A stretch of DNA of 64,000 bases from Bacteroidales bacterium (GCA_024401365.1 JAKSLE010000004.1:62001-126000); one strand, 5' to 3'; counted from the stretch's first letter, positions 45,601 through 55,963 are shown. Notes: a model not told the origin generated them from the sequence alone. Numbers and translations are program-made.

Positions 45601-46357
45601 AGCAGTAGCGCATGCCTGCCTCCAGTGCCAGCGCTGCCTGAGGTATAGATACCGTCGTACCGGCTGTCTCTGTCGTATATATAGGTGGCACCGCCGCCAC
45701 TACCGCCTGCGCTGGTACCCCCTCCACACGCCTCTCCCACAGCTCTAGTCGGTACATGAGCGCATCCGTGCCGCCCGTGTGCTTCGATGGCTGCCAACTG
45801 AAGGTCAGCGGAAGCGAGATATTGCTCGGCTCATGCGCATTCTCCCTTGGATATACCAGCTCAGGTGGCTGATACGTGGTTATCCACGCAGTGACTGTGC
45901 CTACATTGGATATGGTCTTGTTGGTATAGTAGTGCCTAACACTTACCGAAAACTTCCATAGCCCCGCAGGAAGGTGTCCGCTCTTGAGGTAGGCCGACTT
46001 GCTTAGTCCCTTGAAACTGAGATTGTCTAGACGCAGACTCTGAGCCAGATCATCTCCTGTCAGTACCATCGCTTCGCCTCCTCCCACAAATAGAGGAGAA
46101 ACGGCTTGCGTAGCCAGACTCTCTATCGTTATGCCGGCACTCTCCATCTTGATGTGAAGCTTCACAGGCATCTCACTGACCGTCAGGTCATTAACCAGAA
46201 GATTCACCATCAGACGCGTCGACCCACTCTCCGCCATCGCCGACAACGACGTCGTGTACGGCGGAGTAAGTATCGTAGTGACACTCACCGGCATGCGCTG
46301 GGCACAAACCGTCATGCCCAGTATCCATATGAGTAATATGCCGACTATCCGTTTCAA
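42662..46357 (-). CDS. TANFOR/FN3-zincin protein with DUF5675-like variable tip (toxin A)
   Basis: 1231 residues from a TTG start; no in-frame ATG lies between it and the preceding gene's stop. Signal peptide 1-20. An N-terminal domain resembling TANFOR (VTTILTPPYTTSLS, LRLDNLSFKGLSKSAYLKSG), FN3-like domains (~148-255 and ~260-370), then a beta-rich middle. A zincin has HELGHGVNVLH with His837, Glu838, His841 and His847 (Asn844 where metzincins have Gly), and a Met-turn NLMDY at Met867. Up to Asp895 it is near-identical to the protein at the right edge; residues 896-1231 are unrelated to it. The tip contains a DUF5675-like segment (MRIPEGTYEV, RDGILIHTGN, DATGCLLPG), with a His and Cys reminiscent of L,D-transpeptidase folds. 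Probably a polymorphic toxin whose tip acts on peptidoglycan. No type IX sorting domain. Confidence 0.75.
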   Translation of the reverse strand: MKRIVGILLIWILGMTVCAQRMPVSVTTILTPPYTTSLSAMAESGSTRLMVNLLVNDLTVSEMPVKLHIKMESAGITIESLATQAVSPLFVGGGEAMVLTGDDLAQSLRLDNLSFKGLSKSAYLKSGHLPAGLWKFSVSVRHYYTNKTISNVGTVTAWITTYQPPELVYPRENAHEPSNISLPLTFSWQPSKHTGGTDALMYRLELWERRVEGVPAQAVVAAVPPIYTTETAGTTVSIPQAALALEAGMRYCWRVTAYDPAGMVTIENKGESDVRTFQYLDKCPEVCGVTIEQEDIYGRGKWEMDLRHVGGYNVEIYDDGGTYRETLWGGMNYTAKMGGDHGNTWHVRVQGICKNNVESEWSEWADFKVPEAFKPLTDENGKPYECGEFAERRKITNFELRETLAKGDTLENERGTTKYIIHTAVKNEDGTFRGLSYAKLSIWGVKILGEYDHLKVNTDGVMLGAFTWRSVKSDKLVVDPEAMVAWADELALNIAGATYNSSIKDTVKIDHGVTFETIEREDNRYYAVTSDGKREEITSMINGERRVLVKDEKGHELVIDKEGDVMGVEEYKSCGGSSLLLKQYNAEKDSLMATSGNVTFEKIDGEEYGFDKWRENSYDKDQYPTITEHNDYRPAYLGIEKREEVKIKASRTKGLTFKNERGVPLIADKENNTLTFNAGMSDQQAIYAYDDTTVVGKLNVQAYSYKEVKVHLVRVNNTKPLDLSKIEKGVNEIWQQAVVRYTFDELDPVSISYADGEKFVHGGKGTFQNYNEDQKSAIRALPEGVDENDYYLFFVDCYDRLDTAGMVSREAVSGYMPAGRHYGFIYNQYDNVRTIAHELGHGVNVLHHTFSEDSESFHTTVKTDNLMDYNGGTALNHKQWQWSHEKHRNVLGFLDGEEESENILSPSESALSELLYAIREQNIKGEKQYELTKFALGQATFKETFKINNKTFKNISVSLTGSSLYKILNSSANISSKIEPHEVSKEKVSNSGDVTGDFIKYTFHALKEKPEVPRSQQLSEYKLLELTIEEDDEWIFDVFLYNKKANVQITLTNIESDSLYTLSSYNVDNGALNGYILERPAGTSEQERTANTGMRIPEGTYEVCYPYNECNPSSTRSNASNEFKVKTFGQNDKYGAIITRDGILIHTGNYVWDATGCLLPGTSYENYTLLKDHEQKNLRITYTKGTTMKKVLNSSGALNGQLSPYVRKKKNAVEAIGIDGIQLKISITINR
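43676..44860. repeat. Long direct repeat, copy A
   Basis: About 1.18 kb aligned with 62804-64000 at very high identity, offset 19128 bp on the left part and 19140 bp on the right. The 12-bp difference comes from a divergent patch near 44185-44285. The copy B alignment continues beyond the window edge. Confidence 0.95.
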
Positions 46358-46383
46358 GATTCTTTTTCTTCTATAGACCTTTT

Positions 46384-49300
46384 CTACCTAGTAGATACTA
46401 CTTTTACTGCACGCCGCTCATCTCCTACAAATACCGATAGTACATACATACCACTGCCCCAGTCTCTTATATTCAGTCTGTGGTTATATTTGTCTGCACC
46501 TTTCAACTCTAGTTTTTCAATCTGTTGCCCCGTGTTGACACTGTTTATAGTGACTGTTACATCATACTCTTCTCGCAACTTGACAATCAGATTGAATTCG
46601 CCGTCATTCGGATTTGGTGTCGCTTTTACAGACTGGATAATAGGATCATAGCCTATCTCAAAATCAGCATCCTTGTCAAGCGCCTCACAAATATCAATAT
46701 GCTTGTCCTCAAATGACTCACAACCGCCGGAGTACGCCCACATGGTTATATAGTAACTTCCCGTTTCCCCTGCCAGTATATCTAGTCTGTCTCTGCCTGC
46801 ACCATATGGTGTCACATCACTGAAAATGTCAGTATTGTATACCCACCGCAGACTATCTATAGGCATATTTGATAATTCTATGAGTTCTATAGTATCATTC
46901 ACTGCCGCATCAGATGCCATGAGGAAATTCGCAATAAGCGCATTCTCGCCTATACTCAGGTTCACCGTATCCCTGGCTATACAGCCTATAGCATTGGTAA
47001 CCTTTATAGCATAGTCTCCCTCTTCACCTGTCGCCATATATCTGCCAGTCTCTATCTCTTCTCCAGTGGCAACTTTTCTCCACGAATATGTAGTATACTC
47101 TCCGCCGTCAAACACATGTACTCCTTTCGGACATATCAATACATCTTCTCCTAAGTATACCTTCAACTCTTCTGGCTCAGTAATCTCATAAGACGCAACA
47201 TGCTCACATCCATGCGCATCTTTGACTACCACCGTGTACTCCCCAGCTTTTATGCTGTCTAGATAGTTAGTAGTCTCCCCAGTGTTCCACAAATATGAGT
47301 AGCCCCCCACTCCTCCAATGGTAGCAGTCTCTATTCGCCCATCACTATATCCATAGCATAGTGCATTGCGAAGTCCCACTAATCGGTTCGATACTGAATC
47401 TGGCTCTTCTATCGTGAATTCAGATGTAGTATGGCAGTTGTTATCATCTCTTATCTCTACCTCGTACCTGCCTGCTGGCAATGTATTTACCTTCATCACT
47501 CCGCTCTGTCCTTGTGGCCACATCAACTTGAATGGGGATGCTGGTATACCAATTATTATATCAGTCGAATCTACAAATGCCGTGCCATCAGAAGAATTCT
47601 TACACAGGGCATCAATAGTCTGCACTCCATCTTGCTTTATACTAGGGTTATGCGACTCTGCTATGCGTACATCTTCTGTCTTGGCATAACAATCATGAGA
47701 GTCCCTTATCTCTACTCTATAGAGACCATTTTGTAACAGACCTTCGGCTTGCGTGAGCGTCAGACCTATATTCTTGTTCTTCGTATATACCTCTCCATTC
47801 TCCGCCCATTCATATTTGTATGGAAGCGAACCGCCTTTCATCCGTATCGATATCTTGCCGTTGTCTAGTTCACATGTCGTATGTACTACATCCATCAACG
47901 CCACCTCTAGTGAATCAGGTTCAGGGATATAGAATTCTATGGTGTCAGGTGTCTCACACCTGTTGTAATCCGTAAACGTGGCTGTATAGTGCCCCGATAA
48001 AAGATTGTCCCATCCTACCTGATCTCGCATGTCATAGGCTATCCCGTCTTTCAACATCAATGTCTTATATCCTGGTGTGCCTCCTGTAACATCAAATAGT
48101 ATCTTGCCATTACTGTCGCCTTTGCACTTCACACTGTCTATCGCCGCTACCGTCGCTCTCAACTCGTCTGGCTCTGTCAACCTCACAAATATACTGTCTA
48201 CTACACCATATTTGTCTATTACATAAAACTTACGCCTGCCAGCTGGAAGTTCTGTAAATATATTCGAGTTCTTATATACTCCTTCTTTAGCATCGGCATA
48301 CTGGTAGCCCGGCCAACCTCCCTCCGCCATTATCTTTGCTTCCGCACTTTTCTCATTGTAGCAGTTCGCTCGCTTGTCTGTCGAGGTTACCTTTATTGGT
48401 GCAGGCTCTTTTATCTCATAATTCTCTAATGTCAAGACATTTTCAGTACTGTCAGTTATTGATAGTGTATATATACCTGCTTGCAGATTGTCTATCTGTA
48501 ACCTTCCTGCCGTCTCCATCTCGTCCCCTACATTATCTCCTACTTCCGTGGAAATTCTTACTGTATACGGTGCAATACCCCCTGTTACATCCACGTTTAT
48601 CACTCCATCACTGTATTTCGGCCTGCTTACATGCCTCAATATCACTACATCGGCATCCATCTTTTCATATGACTCAATATGAAAATCAGCCAATACCTTG
48701 CACCCGTTTGCTAATATCCCCTCTACCGAATAGTCTCCTCCTGCTAAATCGTCAATAATATAACTGCTGCCGTCTTTCTTCACGTCTTTCAACTCTTTCT
48801 TCTCCTCGCCTATATATATGTATAGTCTCTCTACCGTTATTTCGTCTTCTTCACAGCGTAGCTTTACCAATCCATCTTTTTTCTCAAATGCCGTCTCCCT
48901 ATGTACTTCTTCTACTATAAACCTACGGTCTCCCTCTAACAGCAGTGAGTGTGTCTTCTCTCTTGTACACCCATTGGCATCTGTCACAGTTAAATGGTAT
49001 ATGCCATTCTTGTCTGTCGCAAAAGAGCTCTCCGTCCCCATCTCATTGCTGCCCGACATGTACTCCCATTTATACATATATGGCGCTGCCCCGTGGTCAA
49101 CTACTGCCGACATAACTCCCTTGTTGACCTCATATCTGTCTTCTATGCTCACTGTCATTTTGTTGTCTGGCACCTCAAATGTCAACTCCGACTCACATTC
49201 GTTCTTGTCTACTATCGTCATCACATAGCCACCAGCCTTATTGCTGCTCAGATTTTCAAACCTTATCTCCCTCTCCTCAACATCATATTCTTGTCCGCCA

Positions 49301-52300
49301 AAGAATAATTTGCATTGTGGATCTTCATCTTCAAATTCTATTTTTATAACACCTGTGTTCTCTTCGCATACCTCTGGAGTTATATCATATGTATATGAAA
49401 TCGGCTCTGGCGACGATATCACCAATACAGTATCCAACGTCACACCCATATCATCGGTCACATGCAACTCATATTTGCCTGCATACAGCCCCTCATAGGT
49501 AACTGTCTTACCTACAGTGCTTCTCGTCTCATGTTCACCTACCAAATCTATCTTGTAGTCACTCCACCCTCCTTCTACAGCAACCGTCGCACTGCCTACT
49601 CGGGAACGGCACAACGCAGCTGTAGTATTTATCTCTACCTTAAGCGGAGTCAATGGCGCAACTAATTCTACATCAACACTATTACTTGGACAGTTCTTGT
49701 TGTCTGTCGCTATAACAGTATACTTTTGGGCCGACAAATTACCTATACTATTGTACGTGCTTGTAGGTACCTGAGTAGTATTGGCTTCTACTATGACATA
49801 TTTATACCCATAGTTACCCCCATCTACGCGTACCTTTATCTCACCATCATCTCCTCCATAGCTCTTTATCTTTCCCTTTTCTGTACCATCTTCCCCATAA
49901 TACTTGTACTTAGGTTCTACAGCCAACTGTATTCCATCCGGCTCTTTTACTTCTATCGAATATTCGCCACTCTCACATTCATTATTGTCTTTCAACAATA
50001 TTTTGTATGTTCCCGCTTTCAAATCATGTATCGACTCAGAATATGGAATCCACCCCTTTTCATCAGACTTTTCCAACTCGGCATCCTTTTCTCCCTCCGC
50101 TGCATCTTCCTTCCCTACCTTCCAATACTTCATCTCCGTCACAGATACAGCATTACCATTTAGAGACCCATTAGTCTTCACCTCAATCCCCTTTATCACA
50201 CCATCACTCAACCCATAACATGATACTGAGTCTGTCTGCGCACTCAGGACAGATGGGTTGGTATATTTTTTAAGAGTTATATCTTTAGTATATTTACAAA
50301 AATTCCCATCTATCACATAAATATAGTATGTGCCAAAAGGTAGACCACATTTCTCATACCCTTCTTTGCTTGCCAATCCTTGATATGTATCTTCTGTAAC
50401 ATTACTGCTTTTTAGTATGTCATCTATCTTTTGGTCTGATATTTCGTATATGTAACCAATTGATTTGCCATCTTCATCTAGTCGATTGGAACCTCCCGAT
50501 GCCTTAATCTGGATCTCGCCATTTCTTCCATCGATGCAATACGGATCTAAATGATTTTCAACAACCGATATTGGCGTAGGTTTCTTTACGGCAAATCTCC
50601 CTATATTCTCCTGCGGACATCCATTCTTTACATCTTTTAAATACAAAACATATTCACCTTCATTTACCACATCTATAGCCGCTTTACTATTACATGTTTC
50701 TAATTCCCCAATACTCTCTTTCCCATCGGCTTTTTTCAACCAATACTGCAACTGCGTATCATTCCTTCCACCTGCTATATTATTTATCTCAATGGTAGCA
50801 TAGTCACTATAACTACATTGGAAAGAAACTATTTCATCAACAGATGCACTTATCTTTTCCACTGTTGGGATATCTTCTGTATACGATCTAGCAGTGGAAT
50901 ACTTTATTAACAATGAAGAAGTAGATTTAATTCTCTCATCGGTACCGCTAGTTTCCTTGATAACATATGAAACACTTCCTGATTCTGTTCCCCCCAAAAA
51001 ATCATCATATTCATGTCCATTATGGATTATTTTTACTTTATCATTTGTAGCATTTATCTTATACTGTGCCACGTCACCGGGGCAATTATGTGGCTTAGGA
51101 ATATAAAATGAATGATTATTGGCAGTAAAAACATCTTTGACCTTTATTTCAGACAAAACCCATCGTTGCTCTGACTTTTCGCCATAGACATATTCTATCT
51201 TATGCACTAAATTTTCGTTAAGTTCTTTAAAATTCAAACCTTTGTTTCCATCAACAACAAAATAAGGTGTTATTTCCTGAACTGTTGTCGTACACTCTCC
51301 TGCGTTACTAATTTTTATTTCGCATCTACTCCCTTCTTTTTGGTCCTTGTCATATATTATTTCAACTTCAGCTTTGCAATAAGGTTCATTGATTGTTTCC
51401 TGTTTCGAAAGACTACATCCGTCCCATCTTGCATCAATTCTGTATTGTCCAGCAGGTTTCTGCAACTGTGAATAATAATTTGAAAATGGTTGATTATTGC
51501 ATGTCCACGACACATTATCAGGTATATTTTCTCCAGAAATTGCAATAGTTCCATTCCCTCCTATAGTATATGCATCATTTTTTATAATATTATACGAGAA
51601 TATTTTACTCCCTATAGAATATGATTCGCTTTCCAATTCACACGTACGACCTTTCCCATCTTCAATTTCAACTCTTACACTATAATTAGACCCCACATCA
51701 AGGCCATCGAATCTTATTGTATTATCTTTTGTCTTTATAGATTTCCCCCTTACACTATTATTATACAATACGTATGTTTTCTCTATATTTGAATTATTAT
51801 TAAAATTGACAACGATTTTACCATTCGATTGACTATCACATGTAACATCATGCGGAATAACACTCGTTATACCATTGAATGTATTACTATTCTTGAAGGG
51901 TGATGGATATGAATATAAAATACCAAAATCATCCATTACTACAATGTCATTAATACCGATATTAGGCAAAATGACTGGCCCCTCTTCTATTGTAATAACT
52001 TGTTGCTGAGATACCATATAATATAATGGCATGTTCCCCTTGTTGTCATTATTAATTTGAACTGTGACCGTTCCGTCATTAGAACAGACGCTACTAGGAT
52101 TTGTATTAGGGACAAATGAAAGACTCGGCTTTATAGGCTGTTTAACATTGACTGAAATATCAGTATTTTCAGTTCCTGTCTCATAAGCAGGACAGCCATC
52201 GTTGTCGTTGATGCTGATAATATAGTCTGTATTCGCTTTAATATCGTCGATTCTATAACCATGCTTAGTTAGCAAATAGTTCTGGAAAGAACTTTCCTTG

Positions 52301-54534
52301 TACTCTTCTAATAACTTATCATAATTATCCTTGTTTCGCAAATATAATTCCCTATAGTGATACTTATCATCGTTGTTGAGAATCATTTTTTTGTAGATAT
52401 TCCCATTCTTATCTTTGTAATAAACATAATCTCCAGAAACACTAAGTAAAGTATTTACAGATTCGGCATCACCCAACTTCTTCCCATTGCAATATAACAT
52501 CCCATTACACACGTATGCACATTTGTCTCCTTTATATGACATAACATATTTTGCCGTATTACTAAAATCTTTCAACTCGAAACTAAACAGACTATAGCAA
52601 TTAACTAGGTAATAGCCATTGTCTTTTTTTGCCAATACGTATTGTTCTGCTTTATCAAAATAAACAAATTGTCCTTTATCTTCTATTGTCAAGCCAGAGT
52701 AAAACGAATCATCTAGAGTAAATACATAGTGAGAAGATGATGTGTAATTTTGGTTGATGTAAGGATTGTCCGTATAGTATGTTGTTTTAGAATCTTCTAT
52801 TTTATCTATAACAATACTAATAGATGATTCATTATAATACTTTTTCACTCTAGTCTTAATATAACTCCAAGCATCATCAGTAACATTATTAATAGTGATA
52901 TACGAAATGCCGTTATTCTCCCTTTGGCCATTTTTATTTTTAATATTTGACATTGTAAAACGATATAATTTTACTTTATTACCGTTTCGTGTCACAAGTA
53001 TTAATGGATAATTACTAACATCCGTCCAGGGGTTGTCACACGAATTATCCTTGACACAGTCATTAACTTTTTGTGGAAATATGAGTTCATTAAAATAATT
53101 AATGAAGTGAGCCTCTAAAAACATTTTCCACTTTGCAAGTCCTTCAAAATATGAATTGTCTTTATCTTTAAAATATTCATCACGCGACTCTTCGTCACTT
53201 ACTTTATTTTTGCTTTTGTAAATTTGTACTTGTTTAGCAACATTGTTGTCTGTCCATCTTACAGTATATGGTATTCTATGGTACAAATCCTCTTTCTCCA
53301 TAAGTAATATAGCGTATGGATTGTTTTCAGTCTCCAAATGGTATTTAGGCTCATCTATTGGGTATATCGTGCTAGATTGTTTAAAACGCAGCGGCTCCGG
53401 TTTTTCGGGAACTTTAAACGATTGTGTGTATGGATGAAGAAACTTTACATTTTCTTGATACTCTTCTGTTATTTCGCTAATAGGTACACCTGCACGAATT
53501 GAAATTTCTTTATCCGTTTTGGGGGTAGTTTCATAATAACTAAAACTTATTGAATTTCCATTATAGCTCCAATTGTAAATTGGCAGGTCTCCTGCTGATA
53601 TTTTCAGTTCATTGTTTTTTAAAGCTTTAATAGTTATAGGATCAACATCATTTAGCACTAGCGACAGATTGCCACATGAACTTAAATACAATGACGATTC
53701 TTCAATCTTAAATTCAGCATGATCTTGAAAGAAATTTTTGCATACAGTTTTACTTTGTACTTTAGTTCCGTCCAATAACCTTTTCTCTATCAAAAACCAA
53801 ACACGTCGCCCAAGGTTATCATAATAATCAGAATTAACAGAAGAATACTCTCCAACTATATCAGAATAACTAATGGAAATTTGACCACCAGAAGTAAATT
53901 CTCCATTATACGATTTTACCGGGAGCCAAGAGTCAATGCCATTTAATGAATATTTCAGCTCTATATCATCATTCTCTTTGTAAAACTCATTCAGGTGAAA
54001 AACTAAATTTTGATTTGTAGTTACAAAGTTTTCAGCTTGATTCCCTATACTTTTTTCACCGACTACTTCTGTTGCATCTATCTCTATAGGATTGTCAATA
54101 GTAATAACAGGACGAAACTCATATCCCTCTTTATGAAATGGATTACAATAGTCAGAGCCACTCTTCTTTAGATAATTTTTCCCTATTTTTAATCTTTTGT
54201 CATCACCAATTATGTCTGACGAACCAATGGTTATCTTATTTTCACCGTCAAAATGACCGATTGTCGCAATAATCTTTATGGTCATCTTGTTTATGTCTTT
54301 GACATTTATAATACATTCGTTACCATATTGTATATTGCATGCCTCAACATCATCTATCTTTACCTGCCAACTTTTCAACACTGGCTTATAATTATCTCCT
54401 ACATTGCAATTGTTATAGCTTGAAAAATTAGGGGCTACTTTAATAGCATAGTAAGATTCACTTTCAGTTTCTTGGGCATTTACTCTTATGGACAATGCAA
54501 GAATCAACAATATGGCAACAAATGTCAGCTTCAT
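46384..54534 (-). CDS. Giant SprB-repeat adhesin with type IX sorting domain
   Basis: 2716 residues with a signal peptide (1-21). After an N-terminal unknown region (~22-800, AT-rich), many SprB-type repeats follow, each built around C-x-G-x-S/N-DG and GG-x2-Y motifs (CKGDSNGKILFDVTGGTPGY, CELDNGKISIRMKGGSLPY, CYGYSDGRIETATIGGVGGY, with closing HGC or NNC). Residues 2638-2716 form a type A type IX C-terminal signal (ATPNPNDGEF ... GMYVLSVF ... KVVS). It should be exported by the type IX system and attached to the surface; SprB itself is the gliding adhesin, but here adhesion is the safer reading. 1 bp after the FISUMP gene and 26 bp before toxin A. Confidence 0.9.
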   Translation of the reverse strand: MKLTFVAILLILALSIRVNAQETESESYYAIKVAPNFSSYNNCNVGDNYKPVLKSWQVKIDDVEACNIQYGNECIINVKDINKMTIKIIATIGHFDGENKITIGSSDIIGDDKRLKIGKNYLKKSGSDYCNPFHKEGYEFRPVITIDNPIEIDATEVVGEKSIGNQAENFVTTNQNLVFHLNEFYKENDDIELKYSLNGIDSWLPVKSYNGEFTSGGQISISYSDIVGEYSSVNSDYYDNLGRRVWFLIEKRLLDGTKVQSKTVCKNFFQDHAEFKIEESSLYLSSCGNLSLVLNDVDPITIKALKNNELKISAGDLPIYNWSYNGNSISFSYYETTPKTDKEISIRAGVPISEITEEYQENVKFLHPYTQSFKVPEKPEPLRFKQSSTIYPIDEPKYHLETENNPYAILLMEKEDLYHRIPYTVRWTDNNVAKQVQIYKSKNKVSDEESRDEYFKDKDNSYFEGLAKWKMFLEAHFINYFNELIFPQKVNDCVKDNSCDNPWTDVSNYPLILVTRNGNKVKLYRFTMSNIKNKNGQRENNGISYITINNVTDDAWSYIKTRVKKYYNESSISIVIDKIEDSKTTYYTDNPYINQNYTSSSHYVFTLDDSFYSGLTIEDKGQFVYFDKAEQYVLAKKDNGYYLVNCYSLFSFELKDFSNTAKYVMSYKGDKCAYVCNGMLYCNGKKLGDAESVNTLLSVSGDYVYYKDKNGNIYKKMILNNDDKYHYRELYLRNKDNYDKLLEEYKESSFQNYLLTKHGYRIDDIKANTDYIISINDNDGCPAYETGTENTDISVNVKQPIKPSLSFVPNTNPSSVCSNDGTVTVQINNDNKGNMPLYYMVSQQQVITIEEGPVILPNIGINDIVVMDDFGILYSYPSPFKNSNTFNGITSVIPHDVTCDSQSNGKIVVNFNNNSNIEKTYVLYNNSVRGKSIKTKDNTIRFDGLDVGSNYSVRVEIEDGKGRTCELESESYSIGSKIFSYNIIKNDAYTIGGNGTIAISGENIPDNVSWTCNNQPFSNYYSQLQKPAGQYRIDARWDGCSLSKQETINEPYCKAEVEIIYDKDQKEGSRCEIKISNAGECTTTVQEITPYFVVDGNKGLNFKELNENLVHKIEYVYGEKSEQRWVLSEIKVKDVFTANNHSFYIPKPHNCPGDVAQYKINATNDKVKIIHNGHEYDDFLGGTESGSVSYVIKETSGTDERIKSTSSLLIKYSTARSYTEDIPTVEKISASVDEIVSFQCSYSDYATIEINNIAGGRNDTQLQYWLKKADGKESIGELETCNSKAAIDVVNEGEYVLYLKDVKNGCPQENIGRFAVKKPTPISVVENHLDPYCIDGRNGEIQIKASGGSNRLDEDGKSIGYIYEISDQKIDDILKSSNVTEDTYQGLASKEGYEKCGLPFGTYYIYVIDGNFCKYTKDITLKKYTNPSVLSAQTDSVSCYGLSDGVIKGIEVKTNGSLNGNAVSVTEMKYWKVGKEDAAEGEKDAELEKSDEKGWIPYSESIHDLKAGTYKILLKDNNECESGEYSIEVKEPDGIQLAVEPKYKYYGEDGTEKGKIKSYGGDDGEIKVRVDGGNYGYKYVIVEANTTQVPTSTYNSIGNLSAQKYTVIATDNKNCPSNSVDVELVAPLTPLKVEINTTAALCRSRVGSATVAVEGGWSDYKIDLVGEHETRSTVGKTVTYEGLYAGKYELHVTDDMGVTLDTVLVISSPEPISYTYDITPEVCEENTGVIKIEFEDEDPQCKLFFGGQEYDVEEREIRFENLSSNKAGGYVMTIVDKNECESELTFEVPDNKMTVSIEDRYEVNKGVMSAVVDHGAAPYMYKWEYMSGSNEMGTESSFATDKNGIYHLTVTDANGCTREKTHSLLLEGDRRFIVEEVHRETAFEKKDGLVKLRCEEDEITVERLYIYIGEEKKELKDVKKDGSSYIIDDLAGGDYSVEGILANGCKVLADFHIESYEKMDADVVILRHVSRPKYSDGVINVDVTGGIAPYTVRISTEVGDNVGDEMETAGRLQIDNLQAGIYTLSITDSTENVLTLENYEIKEPAPIKVTSTDKRANCYNEKSAEAKIMAEGGWPGYQYADAKEGVYKNSNIFTELPAGRRKFYVIDKYGVVDSIFVRLTEPDELRATVAAIDSVKCKGDSNGKILFDVTGGTPGYKTLMLKDGIAYDMRDQVGWDNLLSGHYTATFTDYNRCETPDTIEFYIPEPDSLEVALMDVVHTTCELDNGKISIRMKGGSLPYKYEWAENGEVYTKNKNIGLTLTQAEGLLQNGLYRVEIRDSHDCYAKTEDVRIAESHNPSIKQDGVQTIDALCKNSSDGTAFVDSTDIIIGIPASPFKLMWPQGQSGVMKVNTLPAGRYEVEIRDDNNCHTTSEFTIEEPDSVSNRLVGLRNALCYGYSDGRIETATIGGVGGYSYLWNTGETTNYLDSIKAGEYTVVVKDAHGCEHVASYEITEPEELKVYLGEDVLICPKGVHVFDGGEYTTYSWRKVATGEEIETGRYMATGEEGDYAIKVTNAIGCIARDTVNLSIGENALIANFLMASDAAVNDTIELIELSNMPIDSLRWVYNTDIFSDVTPYGAGRDRLDILAGETGSYYITMWAYSGGCESFEDKHIDICEALDKDADFEIGYDPIIQSVKATPNPNDGEFNLIVKLREEYDVTVTINSVNTGQQIEKLELKGADKYNHRLNIRDWGSGMYVLSVFVGDERRAVKVVSTR

Positions 54535-54535
54535 A

Positions 54536-55963
54536 TTACTCTATTTCTTTAACACCACGAATGGAACAACGCTCACCCATATCAACACCATGCGTATATG
54601 TTATAATACCATCATTTCCTGTCCAAATACCTACAACAATAAGAGACGTATCATAGGTGTAATAGAATGCAGCAGAATTCACAGAATAATTGATGCCGTT
54701 GTTGCTAATCATACCAAATGGCTTCGCATTAAACTGTGAACCTTCACCAATGATTTCACTACCATCTTCTGTATTATACCAACCATACTGACTTCGTAAT
54801 CTAGCACCAACACCCTGATCCTTATAATGCTCTGTATTATATATCAATTGGTTATATCTATCTATATATTCTTCTTTGCTTTCATAATTTAATGCGTTAA
54901 CTATAGACGAAATATAGGGCACTTTATCATCAAGTGGCTGTGCTCCATAATAAGACAACAAGTCATCCCAATCTTCTTTTTTTGACAGCTTGTAACCTTC
55001 TGGAAGAATTTTGTTAATTGACGCTAGATGAGAACATGTTGTAAATATTGGATACAAATAGCCTTTTTGTCCAGATTTTAGAACAGACTCTTCGGAATAG
55101 GGCGTTGGAGGTTCATGATATTCTTTTGGATTGTAGTAATAATATATACTATTAGAGTTGTAATATTCATAAGCTTTCTTATATCTCAAATCGTCGACCA
55201 TCCAAGTTTTATTGCCAATCTTTTTTACTCGATAAACATTATATTGTGCATCTCTGACTTGCTTTGATTTATCAAGGAATATTTCTTTAGTAGTCTGAAC
55301 TGCTTCACATACCTTATCCCCGACTTGCAGATCTGCAGATACCTTTACGGTATATAATATTGGTTCATAATAAAGGCCATTCTTGTCATCCCAATCTTGC
55401 CAAAAAGCATCATAGTTTTCCTGATTAACCGTATATTCTGTCTGACTCTTAGGAAGTTCAATATTTAAATTAACTGTATTGAAACCAGTAGTGTCTGCAA
55501 TAACGGACAATCTGAGATTTGTATATTCACTATCAATTTTATCACTCCATTTAATAATCATTGCAGATTCGCCTTCGCCATTGTCTGTCGACAACCCGAA
55601 ATCGACATCTGGGACACAATAAAAAGTCCTTATAGGCGACTCAGTATAGCTATGACCTGTTGATACTTTCACATACCAAAAATATTGTGTATATGGAGTT
55701 AATTCTACTTTACCAGACACTCGCTCCATATCATCAACTGATTTACCCAAATAATAATGGTAATATATATCCAAACTTTGATCTTCAACTATGCTTCCCG
55801 ATGCTGAAAGACTAATTATAGTATCTCTTACTACTACTCCGTCTTCAAGACTAAATGTTGTAGGAATGGAAGGAACGTTACTTGGTCCCTCGTCTTTGCA
55901 CGAGTAAAAATTGACCGCCATAACAATGCTTGCTAAAGCATAAAGTAATTTCTTTAGTTTCAT
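54536..55963 (-). CDS. FISUMP-domain lipoprotein
   Basis: 475 residues. Lipobox NFYSC with Cys22, followed by KDEGPS. An Ig/FN3-like N-terminal half (TPYTQYFWYVKVSTG) and a C-terminal Fibrobacter succinogenes major paralogous domain: VKKIGNKTWMVDDLRYK, LPEGYKLSKKEDWDDLLSY, GARLRSQYGW, FNAKPFGM, CSIRGVKE. FISUMP proteins are surface lipoproteins of unknown role. It sits between the 1496-aa protein (6 bp) and the adhesin (1 bp), so is part of the same transcript. Confidence 0.85.
   Translation of the reverse strand: MKLKKLLYALASIVMAVNFYSCKDEGPSNVPSIPTTFSLEDGVVVRDTIISLSASGSIVEDQSLDIYYHYYLGKSVDDMERVSGKVELTPYTQYFWYVKVSTGHSYTESPIRTFYCVPDVDFGLSTDNGEGESAMIIKWSDKIDSEYTNLRLSVIADTTGFNTVNLNIELPKSQTEYTVNQENYDAFWQDWDDKNGLYYEPILYTVKVSADLQVGDKVCEAVQTTKEIFLDKSKQVRDAQYNVYRVKKIGNKTWMVDDLRYKKAYEYYNSNSIYYYYNPKEYHEPPTPYSEESVLKSGQKGYLYPIFTTCSHLASINKILPEGYKLSKKEDWDDLLSYYGAQPLDDKVPYISSIVNALNYESKEEYIDRYNQLIYNTEHYKDQGVGARLRSQYGWYNTEDGSEIIGEGSQFNAKPFGMISNNGINYSVNSAAFYYTYDTSLIVVGIWTGNDGIITYTHGVDMGERCSIRGVKEIE

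Noticed and set aside
45092-45748. 218-codon open frame on the + strand inside toxin A
   Set aside because: Antisense to FN3-coding DNA with a compositionally odd Arg/His/Tyr-rich product; no start signal.
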